Of a DNA stretch of 36,083 bases, positions 27,101 to 36,008 are shown in pieces (the first letter of the stretch is position 1; each line of letters opens with the position of its first letter). The position numbers and the translations under genes were made by a program. The DNA comes from Treponema sp. GTDB lineage: Bacteria > Spirochaetota > Spirochaetia > Treponematales > Breznakiellaceae. The notes below the pieces were generated by a model. That model ran no database searches. It was not told the origin of the DNA and saw nothing but the letters and a program-made list of their open reading frames with translations. The DNA is taken from positions 1-36,083 of the forward strand of contig JAIRPG010000130.1 of the NCBI GenBank assembly GCA_031257105.1, written 5' to 3'.

Positions 27101-30100
27101 CGGACTGCCGTATATCGCCGGTAATGGTTACGGTATTTCCAGGGGTATTGATCAAGACGCCGCCCACCGTAAAACCGGGGTTTATTCCCAGCGTCTGGTT
27201 TGAGGATCCGGTTAAGGTTACCCGGTTGTTATAAGGGGTAAAATCGCCCAGTTCCACCACCGCGCCCCGGAACTCAAAGCCGGCGTCCGGTATGCCGTTC
27301 CCGTTTAAGGCTCCGCCCGCGCCGTTATAGTCCCCCGAAAAGACCGCCCGGTTCGCGGTAATAACGCCCTCATTCGTTACCGCGCCTTGCGCGCGTATCT
27401 CGCCGCCGATAACCATGAGCCCCGTTGAGGCAATGACCGTAGAGCCGGTTCCGGTTTGAGTATAACCCGCCGCCGCCACGGTATTTTCAAAGCTAATTAT
27501 CCCGGCGCTATCGATAGTCACCGTTCCAAGCGGATTATTCACCGAACCAACCGGCCCGTTTACGCTGACGTCCCCTGTAATGGCGCTTCCGGTGTCCAAG
27601 GTCAGCGCTCGCGGACTTCCATCTGTTTGCACCGTCCCAACCGTGATAGCGCCGCCGCCGGCGCTCGTATTCAGCCTCACGTCCTCCGTTAGGGTAACCG
27701 CCCCCGCAATACTGATGCCGTCCGCGCCGCTTGCGCTGATATTTCCGCCAAGGTATACCGGCCCCCCGCCGCTTTGCGCGAACTTCCCGCTGCTTGCCAC
27801 CGCGCCGGTTATGACGAGGTTTCCGTGGTTGGTAATTTGAATGTCCCCTAAGGGATCGCTTGCCGTGCCGATATTTCCGTTTACGCTGATGTTTCCTCCC
27901 GCAATGGCGCTTCCGGTGTCCAAGGTCAGCGCTCGCGGACTTCCGTCTGTTTGCACCGTCCTAACCGTGATAGCGCCGCTGCCGGCGCCCGTATCCAGCG
28001 TCACGTCCGCCATTAGGGTAACCGCCCCCGCAATACTGATGCCGCCCGCGCCGCTTGCGCTGATATTCCCGCCAAGGCGTACCGGCCCCCCGCCGCTCTG
28101 CGCGAACTTCCCGCTGCTTGCCACTGCGCCGGTTATGACGAGGTTTCCGCCATTGGTAATTTGAATGTCCCCCAAGGGCGCGCTTGCCGTGCCGATATTC
28201 CCGTTTACGCTGATGTCTCCCGTACTGGCGCTTCCGGCGTTCAAGGTCAGCGCTCGCGGACTTCCGTCTGTTTGCACCGTCCCAACCGTGATAGCGCCGC
28301 CGCCGGCGCTCGTATTCAGCGTCACGTCTTCCGTTAGGGTAACCGTCCCCGCAATACTGATGCCGCCCGCGCTACCCACGCCGCTTGCGCTGATATTCCC
28401 GCCAAGGTAGACCGCCCCCGCGCCGGTATATTCAAATTTTCCACCTACAGTGGCAGCGGCGTTGTTTTGCAGCGTAAAGTTGCCTGCGGCTGTACCAATC
28501 AGAAAATCATGCATCACCTCAATGGGGGAGGGTATCGTTCTGTTTCCGGTTTGAATTTGGAGATCGTAAAAGGTCGTTATACCCGCCAGCTCTCCGTTTC
28601 CTGAAAATTCCACCCTCCCGCTGGTACTATTGAAATTTGTTCCCAGCGTCTGCGACCAGCTGATCTTCAACGTACCGTTGTTTGAAAACATCCCTGGCCC
28701 TGCAAGGGTTACATCGTACGTCCGTATGTCAAAAACGCCGCCGCTGTTTATCGTCAGCGTCCCGTATATGGTAGTAGCGTCGCCCGCGGTTCGCTGTCCG
28801 TTGTTAATGATGAGATTGTAAAAGTCCGTTATACCCGCCAGCCCTCCGTTTCCTGAAAATTCCACCGTCCCGCTGGTACCGCTGGTACTATTGAAATATG
28901 TTCCCAGCGTTCCCAGCGTCTGCGACCCGCTGATCTTCAACGTACCGTTGTTTGAAAACATCCCTGGCCCTGCAAGGGTTACAACGTACGTCTGTATGTC
29001 AAAAACGCCGCCGCTGTTTATCGTCAGCGTCCCGTCGATGTCGAAGCTGTTCCCGGCGGTGAGCCTGCCATATATCACCAGCCCTCCGTATATGGTAGTA
29101 GCGTCGCCCGCGGTTCGCTGTCCGTTGTTAATGATGAGATTGTAAAAGGCCGTTATACCCGCCAGCTCTCCGTTTCCTGAAAATTCCACCGTCCCATCGG
29201 TAAAACCGATGGGACTATTGAAATTTATTCCCAGCGTCTGCGTCCCGCTGATCTTCAACGTACCGTAGTTTGAAAACGTCCCTGTAAGGTTTACATCGTG
29301 CGTCTGTATGTCAAAAACGCCGGTATTGGTTATTATCGTCAGCGCTCCGCTGATGTCGAAGCCGCTCCCGGCGGTGTAGGTACCGGATACCGTGACGTTG
29401 CCCAGTGTGGCTGAACCGCTTACCGAGATGGTCTTGCCGGTTCCCGAGAGCGTAATGGTAGAAGTGGCGCTGCAGGTAAGCGTTCCGGCGATGATGAAAT
29501 CACCCTCCTCTTTAAAAGGGCCGCCGCCGGGTATCTCTAGCGTACCGTCGATGACGGTATCACCGGTTACCCATATATTGTTCGCCCCGGTGTCCAGGGA
29601 GCCGCCGCTGTCTACCGCCAGCGCTCCGCCGATGTGTAAGGAGCCGCTCACGACGGTGTAGGAACCGGTTACCGTGACGTTACCCAGTATGCCTGAACCG
29701 TCTATCGAGATGGTCTTGCCGGTTCCCGAGAGCGTAATGGGAGAAGCGGCGTCGCAGGTGAGCGTTCCGGTGCTGGTGCTGGTGAAATTACCCCCCGCTA
29801 CAAAAGCGCCGCCGACGGGTATCTGTAGCGTACCGTCGATGACGGTATCACCGGTTACCGATATGCTGTACGCCCCGATGTCCAGGGAGCCGCCGCTGTC
29901 TACCGCCAGCGCTCCGCTGATGGTGAAGCCGCTCCCGGCGGTGTAGGAACCGGTTACCGTGACGTTGCCCAATGCGCCTGAACCGCTTACCGAGATGGCG
30001 CCGGTTCCCGAGAGCGTAATGGTAGAAGCGGCGTCGCAGGTGAGCGTTCCGGCGCTGGTGAAATTACCCCCCGCTACAAAAGCGCCGCCGACGGGTATCT

Positions 30101-30983
30101 GTAGCGTACCGTCGATGACGGTATCACCGGCTACCGATATGCTGAACGCTCCGATGTCCAGGGAGCCGCCGCTGTTTACCGCCAGCGCTCTGCCGATGTT
30201 GAAGCCGCTCCCGGCGGTGTAGGTACCGGTTACCGTGACGTTGCCCAGTGTGTCTGAACCGCTTACCGAGATGGTCTTGCCGGTTCCCGAGAGCGTAATG
30301 GTAGAAGAGCCGCCGCAGGTGAACGTTCCGGCGTCGGTAAAATTACCGGCTACCGATATGCTGTACGCCCCGATGTCAAGGGAGCCGCCGCTGTTTACCT
30401 CCAGCGCTCCGCCGATGTCGAAGCCGCTCCCGGCGGTGTAGGTACCGGTTACCGTGACGTTGCCCAGTGCGCCTGAACCGCTTACCGAGATAGTCTTGCT
30501 GGTTCCCGAGAGCGTAATGGTAGAAGCGGCGTCGCAGGTGAACGTTCCGGCATCGGTAAAATTACCGGCTACCGATATGCTGTTCGCCCCGATGTACAGG
30601 GAGCCGCCGGTTTGGATATCCACGTCTCTAGAAAAGGTATGCGTTGCAGAGGCATTGCCCGGATCGCTCAGGTCAAACGTGCCGTTCACCGTTACAGAGC
30701 CGGTAACATCCAAATTGCCGCCGGTTTTGGTTAGGACCGCGCCGGCCGCTATGGTTAAAGCCCCTATAGACACATCGGCGTTGATCTCCGGACTATACAT
30801 GCCCGTACCGCTCGTATCGATTATGATAACGTCATCGCCCGAAGCCGGCACGGCGTTTGTATCCCAGTTGCCTGGAGTGTTCCAGGAAGTATCTGTCGAG
30901 CCGTTCCAAGTCGTCGTCGTCTGCCCCCAACTCCAGACGGCGCACGAAACGAAGATACAAGCGGCTAACAGGCGTTGTTTCAC
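24126..30983 (-). CDS. giant secreted beta-rich repeat protein with FlgD-like C-terminal domain
   Basis: I place the start at the GTG at 30983 (2285 aa) because GAGGG (30993-30997) lies 9 nt upstream and the protein then begins with a classical signal peptide (M-K-Q-R-L-L-A-A-C-I-F-V...S-W-G-Q). The open frame extends 22 codons further to a TTG at 31049, which lacks these signals. Roughly residues 25-1500 are Gly/Thr/Ser-rich beta-helix-like repeats in three families, like filamentous adhesins. Residues about 1500-2180 are more complex and include E-D-H-N-G-N-G-K-I-D, an EF-hand-like calcium loop. The last ~90 residues resemble FlgD-type Ig or T9SS-like sorting modules (Y-N-L-Q-R-A-G-R-V, then W-D-G-K-N, then G-M-Y-F-I-R-V). 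No autotransporter barrel or LPXTG is seen. Surface or periplasmic location is likely; a cell-surface adhesin role is inference. Confidence 0.85.
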   Translation of the reverse strand: MKQRLLAACIFVSCAVWSWGQTTTTWNGSTDTSWNTPGNWDTNAVPASGDDVIIIDTSGTGMYSPEINADVSIGALTIAAGAVLTKTGGNLDVTGSVTVNGTFDLSDPGNASATHTFSRDVDIQTGGSLYIGANSISVAGNFTDAGTFTCDAASTITLSGTSKTISVSGSGALGNVTVTGTYTAGSGFDIGGALEVNSGGSLDIGAYSISVAGNFTDAGTFTCGGSSTITLSGTGKTISVSGSDTLGNVTVTGTYTAGSGFNIGRALAVNSGGSLDIGAFSISVAGDTVIDGTLQIPVGGAFVAGGNFTSAGTLTCDAASTITLSGTGAISVSGSGALGNVTVTGSYTAGSGFTISGALAVDSGGSLDIGAYSISVTGDTVIDGTLQIPVGGAFVAGGNFTSTSTGTLTCDAASPITLSGTGKTISIDGSGILGNVTVTGSYTVVSGSLHIGGALAVDSGGSLDTGANNIWVTGDTVIDGTLEIPGGGPFKEEGDFIIAGTLTCSATSTITLSGTGKTISVSGSATLGNVTVSGTYTAGSGFDISGALTIITNTGVFDIQTHDVNLTGTFSNYGTLKISGTQTLGINFNSPIGFTDGTVEFSGNGELAGITAFYNLIINNGQRTAGDATTIYGGLVIYGRLTAGNSFDIDGTLTINSGGVFDIQTYVVTLAGPGMFSNNGTLKISGSQTLGTLGTYFNSTSGTSGTVEFSGNGGLAGITDFYNLIINNGQRTAGDATTIYGTLTINSGGVFDIRTYDVTLAGPGMFSNNGTLKISWSQTLGTNFNSTSGRVEFSGNGELAGITTFYDLQIQTGNRTIPSPIEVMHDFLIGTAAGNFTLQNNAAATVGGKFEYTGAGAVYLGGNISASGVGSAGGISIAGTVTLTEDVTLNTSAGGGAITVGTVQTDGSPRALTLNAGSASTGDISVNGNIGTASAPLGDIQITNGGNLVITGAVASSGKFAQSGGGPVRLGGNISASGAGGISIAGAVTLMADVTLDTGAGSGAITVRTVQTDGSPRALTLDTGSAIAGGNISVNGNIGTASDPLGDIQITNHGNLVITGAVASSGKFAQSGGGPVYLGGNISASGADGISIAGAVTLTEDVRLNTSAGGGAITVGTVQTDGSPRALTLDTGSAITGDVSVNGPVGSVNNPLGTVTIDSAGIISFENTVAAAGYTQTGTGSTVIASTGLMVIGGEIRAQGAVTNEGVITANRAVFSGDYNGAGGALNGNGIPDAGFEFRGAVVELGDFTPYNNRVTLTGSSNQTLGINPGFTVGGVLINTPGNTVTITGDIRQSDGALVIAAGELNLNGRCWYAGTDAPPSGAKGFYGIQGSLTLGDNSALQPALLSSGGASPGDPDNGGVFTTASTFSVTVLSRSAVTVSGHASLEGTYRFSGPASMTSPGNVRVAWNTEQSGEPNRDMDQASIIMTGNGVSLSGGGNGIALGNLIIGGAPSPSLTPAVVTLAEDLILQGSVKIREESTLNAGGAVSRKIVVRGNWIQGRGWGDSSEAIDGAVTPDFPNGGSGVFEYQDSVVVFEGTRIYISGNTAWYDFICESPGAEIYFSTYFDYTAYGNVPADSALLHTHTVYHLFRVIGSAEGAITVTRQAPKSRNPPEHRLPESGNTIDDPAPTDLSHSNDGGNRGKFWDFNFFPGARMEIDFVNIYYSYASRAIPVPSDDSFTVHASPYYSAQSAYYYNVNWINMDHFFYSFTEDHNGNGKIDAIRAQAAFELASDGDAFDDFEVQVDGYEIDASKGYGGYERAFGDAFSIYIYLKEKDYNDGGKTLQWQIVKNGSLKEAVTGVTRIGRPNEPLTTVDTVPPRIAYSLALPGKNEVYVQISEPVQAAGGAEAAFRLVDNGGVETESLSWNALSQSEFLIGFADNFTIRDLAEGSVQIALYNLVDMSRRAQDMNVVGGADSGPFPPPSYPADWTYSTYRFVPDLETPPDALVPANALVSTAHNDERPEPFATHRLTDLLISAPPANRDDERYFIWPVWARDDSASDNTSHLDSEASVDIFYQSKDADSGLIWDFTGKGILQYRNITVQALRNQALADAPFTAELYYSTDKIIPQNYRAREEHGIRGLWLPPLDGRNANEKDYENREYGNLVPREFNAASSSGIASADNVNLANYLLDKSKYGNASQLEFYFLLRSSGRTPLYAARLDVPRGAETPSDWYRRVKPFSFQIRDTILQRSGVTILNNVINPVKGEKTYINYNLQRAGRVTISVFTLDGTMVAPLVRTSLDAGEYRVSWDGKNQSNRDVARGMYFIRVVGPDIDEIRKVMVVK
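27520..28410. repeat. about 324-bp coding repeat, three copies, in the giant gene
   Basis: Three copies with a period of 321-324 nt, anchored by CGCTCGCGGA at 27606, 27930 and 28251 on the plus strand. Each encodes a unit with T-V-Q-T-D-G-S-P-R-A-L-T-L and I-S-V-N-G-N-I-G. DNA identity is high enough to permit homologous recombination between copies. Confidence 0.85.
28560..29370. repeat. about 260-bp coding repeats, three copies, in the giant gene
   Basis: Three related units marked by the protein motif E-F-S-G-N-G-(E/G)-L-A-G-I-T. Two full copies are 261 nt apart, and the third unit is longer. They encode F-S-N-N-G-T-L-K-I-S and N-N-G-Q-R-T-A-G-D-A-T-T-I-Y. Confidence 0.8.
29390..30610. 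repeat. 219-285-bp coding repeats, five copies, in the giant gene
   Basis: Five units, each containing L-G-N-V-T-V near plus-strand positions 29392, 29674, 29959, 30235 and 30454 (spacings 282, 285, 276 and 219 nt). They encode Y-T-A-G-S-G-F-D-I and G-G-S-L-D-I-G-A. Length differences arise from optional sub-blocks (G-T-L-Q-I-P-V-G-G-A-F), typical of unequal exchange. Confidence 0.85.
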
Positions 30984-31077
30984 GGGATTCATCCCTCGCG
31001 CCGCCAGGATAAGACATAAAACAGAGCCTGAGTTCTCATTTTGGTTCAAGTATAGTTGTCTTTGCCCGAAAAACCAA

Positions 31078-31093
31078 TACGTGACGTCACGTA
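31078..31093. promoter_or_regulatory. perfect 16-bp palindrome between the giant gene and enolase
   Basis: TACGTGAC|GTCACGTA is an uninterrupted perfect palindrome in the divergent space. It lies 20 nt upstream of the enolase -35 and about 95 nt upstream of the giant gene's start. It is well placed for a dimeric regulator acting on both genes; the protein is unknown. Confidence 0.6.
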
Positions 31094-31112
31094 CGGCAAT
31101 TCCGAATAGCCC

Positions 31113-31141
31113 TTGACGCGGCTTCCCGAAAACCGGACAAT
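31113..31141 (+). promoter_or_regulatory. sigma-70 promoter of the enolase gene
   Basis: TTGACG (31113-31118) is followed after 17 nt by GACAAT (31136-31141). Transcription would start near 31149, about 30 nt before the ATG. Confidence 0.65.
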
Positions 31142-31143
31142 GA

Positions 31144-32478
<1,335 letters not shown>

Positions 32479-32494
32479 ATCGCTTTTTGCTCAA

Positions 32495-32522
32495 GCCCCG
32501 CGTCCAAGCGGGGCTTTTTTTT
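32495..32522 (+). terminator. rho-independent terminator of enolase
   Basis: A perfect 7-bp GC stem GCCCCGC (32495-32501) / GCGGGGC (32508-32514) with a 6-nt loop is followed by eight T. It begins 16 nt after the enolase stop. Confidence 0.95.
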
Positions 32523-32581
32523 AGCGCAGCGCCGAGGCTCCTTGATTTTCTAAAAAACATACCCTATGCTCCCTACCAAGT

Positions 32582-33370
32582 ATGCGGCGTGATAAAGAAT
32601 GGTTTAACGATGACGATTTCTGGAAACAATTTGCCCCTATCATGTTCGACCGGAAACACTGGGAAGAGGCGCCTGAGGTGGCCGATGGCGTGACCCGGCT
32701 GGCCCGGCTCAAGCTCTACGGAGAGGATGGAGACGGCAATACGGAAAAAAGGGAAGCCCCCCGGCTTTTAGATCTCTGTTGCGGGTTTGGGAGGATCACC
32801 GCCGAACTGGCCCGCCGGGGCTTTAACGCCACCGGGGTAGATATTACCGCCGCCTACCTTGAAACCGCCGAAGATGACGCCGCTTACGAAGGGCTTGATA
32901 TCGAATACGTCCTCGCTGACGCGCGAGCTTATACCCGCCCCGCCTTCTTCGACACCGTAGTAAACCTCTACATTTCCTTTGGATATTTTGCCGATCCCGC
33001 CGATGATCTGCTGCTGGCGCGGAACGCATGGGAATCGCTGAAGAGCGGCGGGGCCTTTATCATCGAGACCTTGGGGAAGGAAATCGCCGTCCGGGATTTT
33101 ATTGAAGGCGAGTGGTTCGAGCGGGCCGGTTGTACGGTACTTACCGAATACGCCGCCCTCGATTCCTGGGGGAGCCTGCGGAACCGCTGGATCCTTCTTA
33201 AAGGAGCGGAACGGATTGAAAAAACCTTTACGCAGCGTTTATACGCGGCTACCGAACTGCGGCGGCTCCTTTTGGACGCGGGATTCGCTTCAGTAGAACT
33301 CTACGGCGGCTGGGACGAATCCCCCTACGATAACCGGTCGGAAACCCTCATCGCCGTGGGGCGAAAATAG
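32582..33370 (+). CDS. class I SAM-dependent methyltransferase
   Basis: A 262-aa cytoplasmic protein with a Rossmann-type methyltransferase fold. Motif I is L-L-D-L-C-C-G-F-G (62-70), the acidic residue binding the SAM ribose is D87 in G-V-D-I-T, and the motif around D113 (A-D-A-R) and V-V-N-L-Y-I-S-F-G follow. It resembles the broad Methyltransf_11/25 group with a C-terminal beta extension; the substrate cannot be inferred. The ATG at 32582 has no visible Shine-Dalgarno and follows the enolase terminator by 60 nt, so promoter and start are less certain; an internal Met at codon 21 is an alternative. The gene converges on the membrane-fusion-protein gene. Confidence 0.9.
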   Translation: MRRDKEWFNDDDFWKQFAPIMFDRKHWEEAPEVADGVTRLARLKLYGEDGDGNTEKREAPRLLDLCCGFGRITAELARRGFNATGVDITAAYLETAEDDAAYEGLDIEYVLADARAYTRPAFFDTVVNLYISFGYFADPADDLLLARNAWESLKSGGAFIIETLGKEIAVRDFIEGEWFERAGCTVLTEYAALDSWGSLRNRWILLKGAERIEKTFTQRLYAATELRRLLLDAGFASVELYGGWDESPYDNRSETLIAVGRK

Positions 33371-33385
33371 GTTACGGGGCGCGCG

Positions 33386-33419
33386 CGGGAACCGCCGATG
33401 CCCATCAGCGGTTCTCCCG
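33386..33419. terminator. hairpin between convergent methyltransferase and efflux genes
   Basis: CGGGAACCGC (33386-33395) pairs with GCGGTTCTCCCG (33408-33419) with one bulged base, and GATG/CATC can pair inside. It lies in the 60-nt gap between two convergent genes and may act on both strands, but neither side has a U-tract. Confidence 0.45.
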
Positions 33420-33430
33420 GAACCCGGCGG

Positions 33431-34477
33431 TTAGAACCGGCCTATCACCCGTACCGGCGCGCCGTTGGAAAGGAACTGCTGGCCCTGCACCACTACCGCT
33501 TCGCCGGGGGTCAGGCCGCTCTTTATCTCTACTTCGCTATCGACCGTTACGCCGGTTACCACTTCCCTCATGCTTACCCGATTAGTCGCGGCGGTAATAC
33601 CGTCGGTAATACCGGCGGTATTACCGGCGGTAGTACCGGCAGTGCTGTCGGCGGTACTACCGGCGGCGTTGTCGGCGGCGTCTAGTACGTAAACCACCAC
33701 GCTTCCCCGGTTGTCAACCAGCGCCTCCTGGGGGATGGATATGACGTCTGGGTATGTCCTGGTGTTAAGGCGTATCCGGGCGAACATTCCCGGGTTGATC
33801 CGCCGGTCTTCTTTGGTAAAGCGAAGGGTGACCTTCTTGGTTCTCGAAACGGCGTCCACTACCGGGGACAGTTGCGTTAGTTCCGCGGGAAAGACCTCGC
33901 CGGGAAACGCTTCAAGCCGCGCTTCCGCCCTAAGGCCGGCGCGGAGCTGCCCCACTTCCCGTTCCGGGATCAACGCCTCTATCTCGATGGAACCCGCCGC
34001 GGAGATAGTTAATAAGGTCGTGCCGGTAGAAACCGTGGAGCCGACGGTCAGCGGGTTGGATATAACGATACCCGAAACCGGCGCGTATACCGGACTGAGC
34101 GAGAACGCGCTGCCGGGACGGGAAGGATCCACCTCCGCGATAAGCGCGCCCTTTTGAACCGCCGCCCCCAGGCTTACCTTCATGGAAGCCAGCTTCCCCC
34201 CCGCGTCCGGCACCACCGCCACCTGCTGTTCGCTCACAATGTTACCGTTCACTTCGATATAAGCCTGAAGGGTGCGTTTTTCCGCATCCGCGACACGGAC
34301 GGCGAACACCGTCCCGGAACCGCTCCCCCGGCCTCCCGCGCCCCCTGTAGGAGGTCTGCCCCCGCCGGGAAAGCCGGGCATTTGAGCGGTTTGACCGTTC
34401 CCCGCCAGCAAGGAGGGGATAAATACCAATCCCGCCGCTACAAGCAGCGCGGCGATAATAATGATCGCTTTCTTCAT
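33431..34477 (-). CDS. RND-type efflux periplasmic adaptor (membrane fusion protein)
   Basis: A 348-aa HlyD/AcrA-type adaptor. It has an N-terminal membrane anchor or signal (residues 4-25) and a Gly/Pro-rich linker (33-55). A split biotinyl-lipoyl domain follows (G-N-I-V-S-E-Q-Q-V-A-V-V-P near 78-90, and Y-A-P-V-S-G-I-V near 131-138) with hardly any helical hairpin between its halves, then a beta-barrel and a membrane-proximal domain. It would bridge an inner-membrane pump and TolC. The ATG overlaps the TolC stop by 4 nt, with AGGAGG inside the TolC end. A Thr/Ala/Gly/Asn-rich insertion (267-299) interrupts the C-terminal domain. No pump gene follows; the next gene is convergent. Confidence 0.92.
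   Translation of the reverse strand: MKKAIIIIAALLVAAGLVFIPSLLAGNGQTAQMPGFPGGGRPPTGGAGGRGSGSGTVFAVRVADAEKRTLQAYIEVNGNIVSEQQVAVVPDAGGKLASMKVSLGAAVQKGALIAEVDPSRPGSAFSLSPVYAPVSGIVISNPLTVGSTVSTGTTLLTISAAGSIEIEALIPEREVGQLRAGLRAEARLEAFPGEVFPAELTQLSPVVDAVSRTKKVTLRFTKEDRRINPGMFARIRLNTRTYPDVISIPQEALVDNRGSVVVYVLDAADNAAGSTADSTAGTTAGNTAGITDGITAATNRVSMREVVTGVTVDSEVEIKSGLTPGEAVVVQGQQFLSNGAPVRVIGRF
33581..33679. repeat. degenerate 12-bp coding repeat in the adaptor gene
   Basis: About eight units of roughly GGCGGTARTACC encode a tandem of (A/N/S/I)-T-A-G residues 267-299 of the adaptor. Many units contain ACCGGCGGT. The array keeps the frame and lies in a loop of the membrane-proximal domain. Confidence 0.75.
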
Positions 34478-35787
34478 TTCTGTCCTCCTAATGTTCCAAA
34501 TGGAACGTTTAATTCTTTTTCCAGATCTAAGATTGTCGATATAAGATTGTACTGTTCCTGCTGAAGCTGGTTTTCCACCTGAAGCGAACTATCGGCGGCG
34601 TTCCGGAGGCTCTGATAATCCGCCGTCCCGTTCCGGTAAGCTTCCTCGTACATTGCATAGGTGCTCTGGGCCAATTCTACGTTGAGTTTCGCCGCGGCGA
34701 TAGATTCCATCGTTTTTTCAATCGTCCGCCGGTACTGGCTTATCCGGTCTTCCCGAGAGCGCAGCGTTTCCGCCAGCCTCATCTGGGAAGAACGGACGCT
34801 GTCGTCCAGGCTTTCCAACTTGGTCTTTGATGCCGACCAGGGGAAGAAGTTGTCCAGATTGAGGCTCACGCTTATGGAGAAAGAGCTGGAACCGCCTTCG
34901 CTCCAGGCGTTGTTGCCGTACTGAAAACTGGGGTTCCACTGGAGGGTAAGGTTTGGCAGATACGCCTGATACCAGGCTTCTTTGCGCTGAATCTCCAGGT
35001 TTTCGATGGTTTTTTGAAGCGCTGCGGTTTCCAAGGAGCCGTTACCGGCGGTATCGCGCTCCAGAAAAGCGCCCGCGCCGGCAATGCTTTCATCAGAGCC
35101 CAGATCGCCCCTAAGGGTTATTTCCGTTCCCCGGGGAAGGCCGATAAGCGTCTTAAAGGTATCCAGGGCGTTTTCGTACAACATCTGGGTGTTCCGTACG
35201 GTAGGCCGCTGTTTTTCCAGATCCACCCTGGCGGTAAGCTCGTCCAGCCGGGAAGCCTGGCCAACCTTTGCCCGGGCGGCGCTCTGGTCATACCGCGCTT
35301 GGGCGCTTTCCAGATTCCGCTGAGCCAGGTTTACGTTCGCTTGATAGAGCAGTATTTGGTAGAACAGTTTCCGGGTTTGTAATTCCACATCCGTCTTGGC
35401 CTGTTCAAGGGTTAAAAGTCCTGCCTCATAATCGGAACGGGCCTTCTTGATGGTCTCCAGCGCCGATACGGACAGGGTAAGCGAGGAGGACACCGAAAGC
35501 GAGGTTGTCCAATTGTTCTGCCCCGGCGGCAGTTCCGTATAGAACCGTGTGGGATGGCTTTCTTGCGCGCTCGCCCTAATCGTGGGAATCAGCATATTCC
35601 ATGAGCGGGCGGAAGCCCGTTTTTTCCCCTCCGCATCCAGAGCGCCGCGCTTAAGGCTTAGGTTGTTATCCAAGGCAAGCTTTACCGCGTCATCAACGGT
35701 TAGTTCAGCCGCGCCGGAAGTCTGCGCCCCCGCTCCTATCAGGAAGCCGGTTGTCAAAACAAATAAGAACACGAGTTGCTTCTTCAT
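34474..35787 (-). CDS. TolC-family outer-membrane efflux protein
   Basis: A 437-aa protein with an N-terminal signal peptide (M-K-K-Q-L-V-F-L-F-V-L...G-A-G-A-Q) and the two-fold repeat of TolC: L-T-V-D-D-A-V-K-L-A-L-D-N-N-L near 29-43, long coiled-coil helices (about 130-215 and 330-420), and a beta segment with L-T-L-Q-W-N-P. It would form a trimeric outer-membrane exit duct. It is the first gene of a two-gene operon with the adaptor. The Shine-Dalgarno is weak (AGGAAAGG is about 13 nt before the ATG). AT-rich upstream DNA contains a TATAGT and an ATAACA inverted repeat. Confidence 0.92.
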   Translation of the reverse strand: MKKQLVFLFVLTTGFLIGAGAQTSGAAELTVDDAVKLALDNNLSLKRGALDAEGKKRASARSWNMLIPTIRASAQESHPTRFYTELPPGQNNWTTSLSVSSSLTLSVSALETIKKARSDYEAGLLTLEQAKTDVELQTRKLFYQILLYQANVNLAQRNLESAQARYDQSAARAKVGQASRLDELTARVDLEKQRPTVRNTQMLYENALDTFKTLIGLPRGTEITLRGDLGSDESIAGAGAFLERDTAGNGSLETAALQKTIENLEIQRKEAWYQAYLPNLTLQWNPSFQYGNNAWSEGGSSSFSISVSLNLDNFFPWSASKTKLESLDDSVRSSQMRLAETLRSREDRISQYRRTIEKTMESIAAAKLNVELAQSTYAMYEEAYRNGTADYQSLRNAADSSLQVENQLQQEQYNLISTILDLEKELNVPFGTLGGQK

Positions 35788-35843
35788 GGGAAAAAAATAA
35801 GCCTTTCCTGTAAAAAAAACTATAAATCAAAACTAAAATATTT

Positions 35844-35858
35844 ATAACATTTTGTTAT
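35844..35858. promoter_or_regulatory. inverted repeat upstream of the TolC/adaptor operon
   Basis: ATAACA (35844-35849) / TGTTAT (35853-35858) with a 3-nt centre lies about 57 nt upstream of the TolC ATG, within AT-rich DNA that probably holds its promoter. It could be an operator for a repressor of the efflux operon; no regulator gene is adjacent. Confidence 0.35.
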
Positions 35859-35877
35859 GAGCCGAGGCTGTTGCGCC

Positions 35878-35924
35878 GAACGGGCGCGTCAGTAAACGGA
35901 CACGCCCGTTTACTGACGGCGTTC
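35878..35924. repeat. long hairpin, start of an intergenic hairpin chain
   Basis: Perfect 13-bp arms CGTCAGTAAACGG (35887-35899) / CCGTTTACTGACG (35906-35918) with a 6-nt loop, plus an outer GAACG/CGTTC stem (35878-35882 with 35920-35924). No open frame covers this stretch. Confidence 0.8.
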
Positions 35925-35928
35925 ATGA

Positions 35929-35965
35929 GAGTTGTTCAGTAACCCGGTTGGTTATTAAACAACTC
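35929..35965. repeat. compound hairpin with CGGTT loop
   Basis: Outer stem GAGTTGTT (35929-35936) / AACAACTC (35958-35965). Inner stem TAACC (35940-35944) / GGTTA (35950-35954) around a CGGTT loop. It begins 4 nt after the preceding hairpin. Confidence 0.75.
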
Positions 35966-35973
35966 TATTTAGT

Positions 35974-36008
35974 GTCTGTCCACAAAGTCGGTTACTTTGC
36001 GGACAGAC
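35974..36008. repeat. compound hairpin with CGGTT loop
   Basis: Outer stem GTCTGTCC (35974-35981) / GGACAGAC (36001-36008). Inner stem CAAAGT (35983-35988) / ACTTTG (35994-35999) around a CGGTT loop (35989-35993). The right arm can also pair with a second GGTCTGTCC at 36055-36063. Confidence 0.75.

Noticed and set aside
27580-30441. Series of plus-strand open frames of 68-107 codons with near-identical proteins
   Set aside because: They are the reverse complement of the giant gene's internal repeats, so their mutual similarity follows from those repeats.
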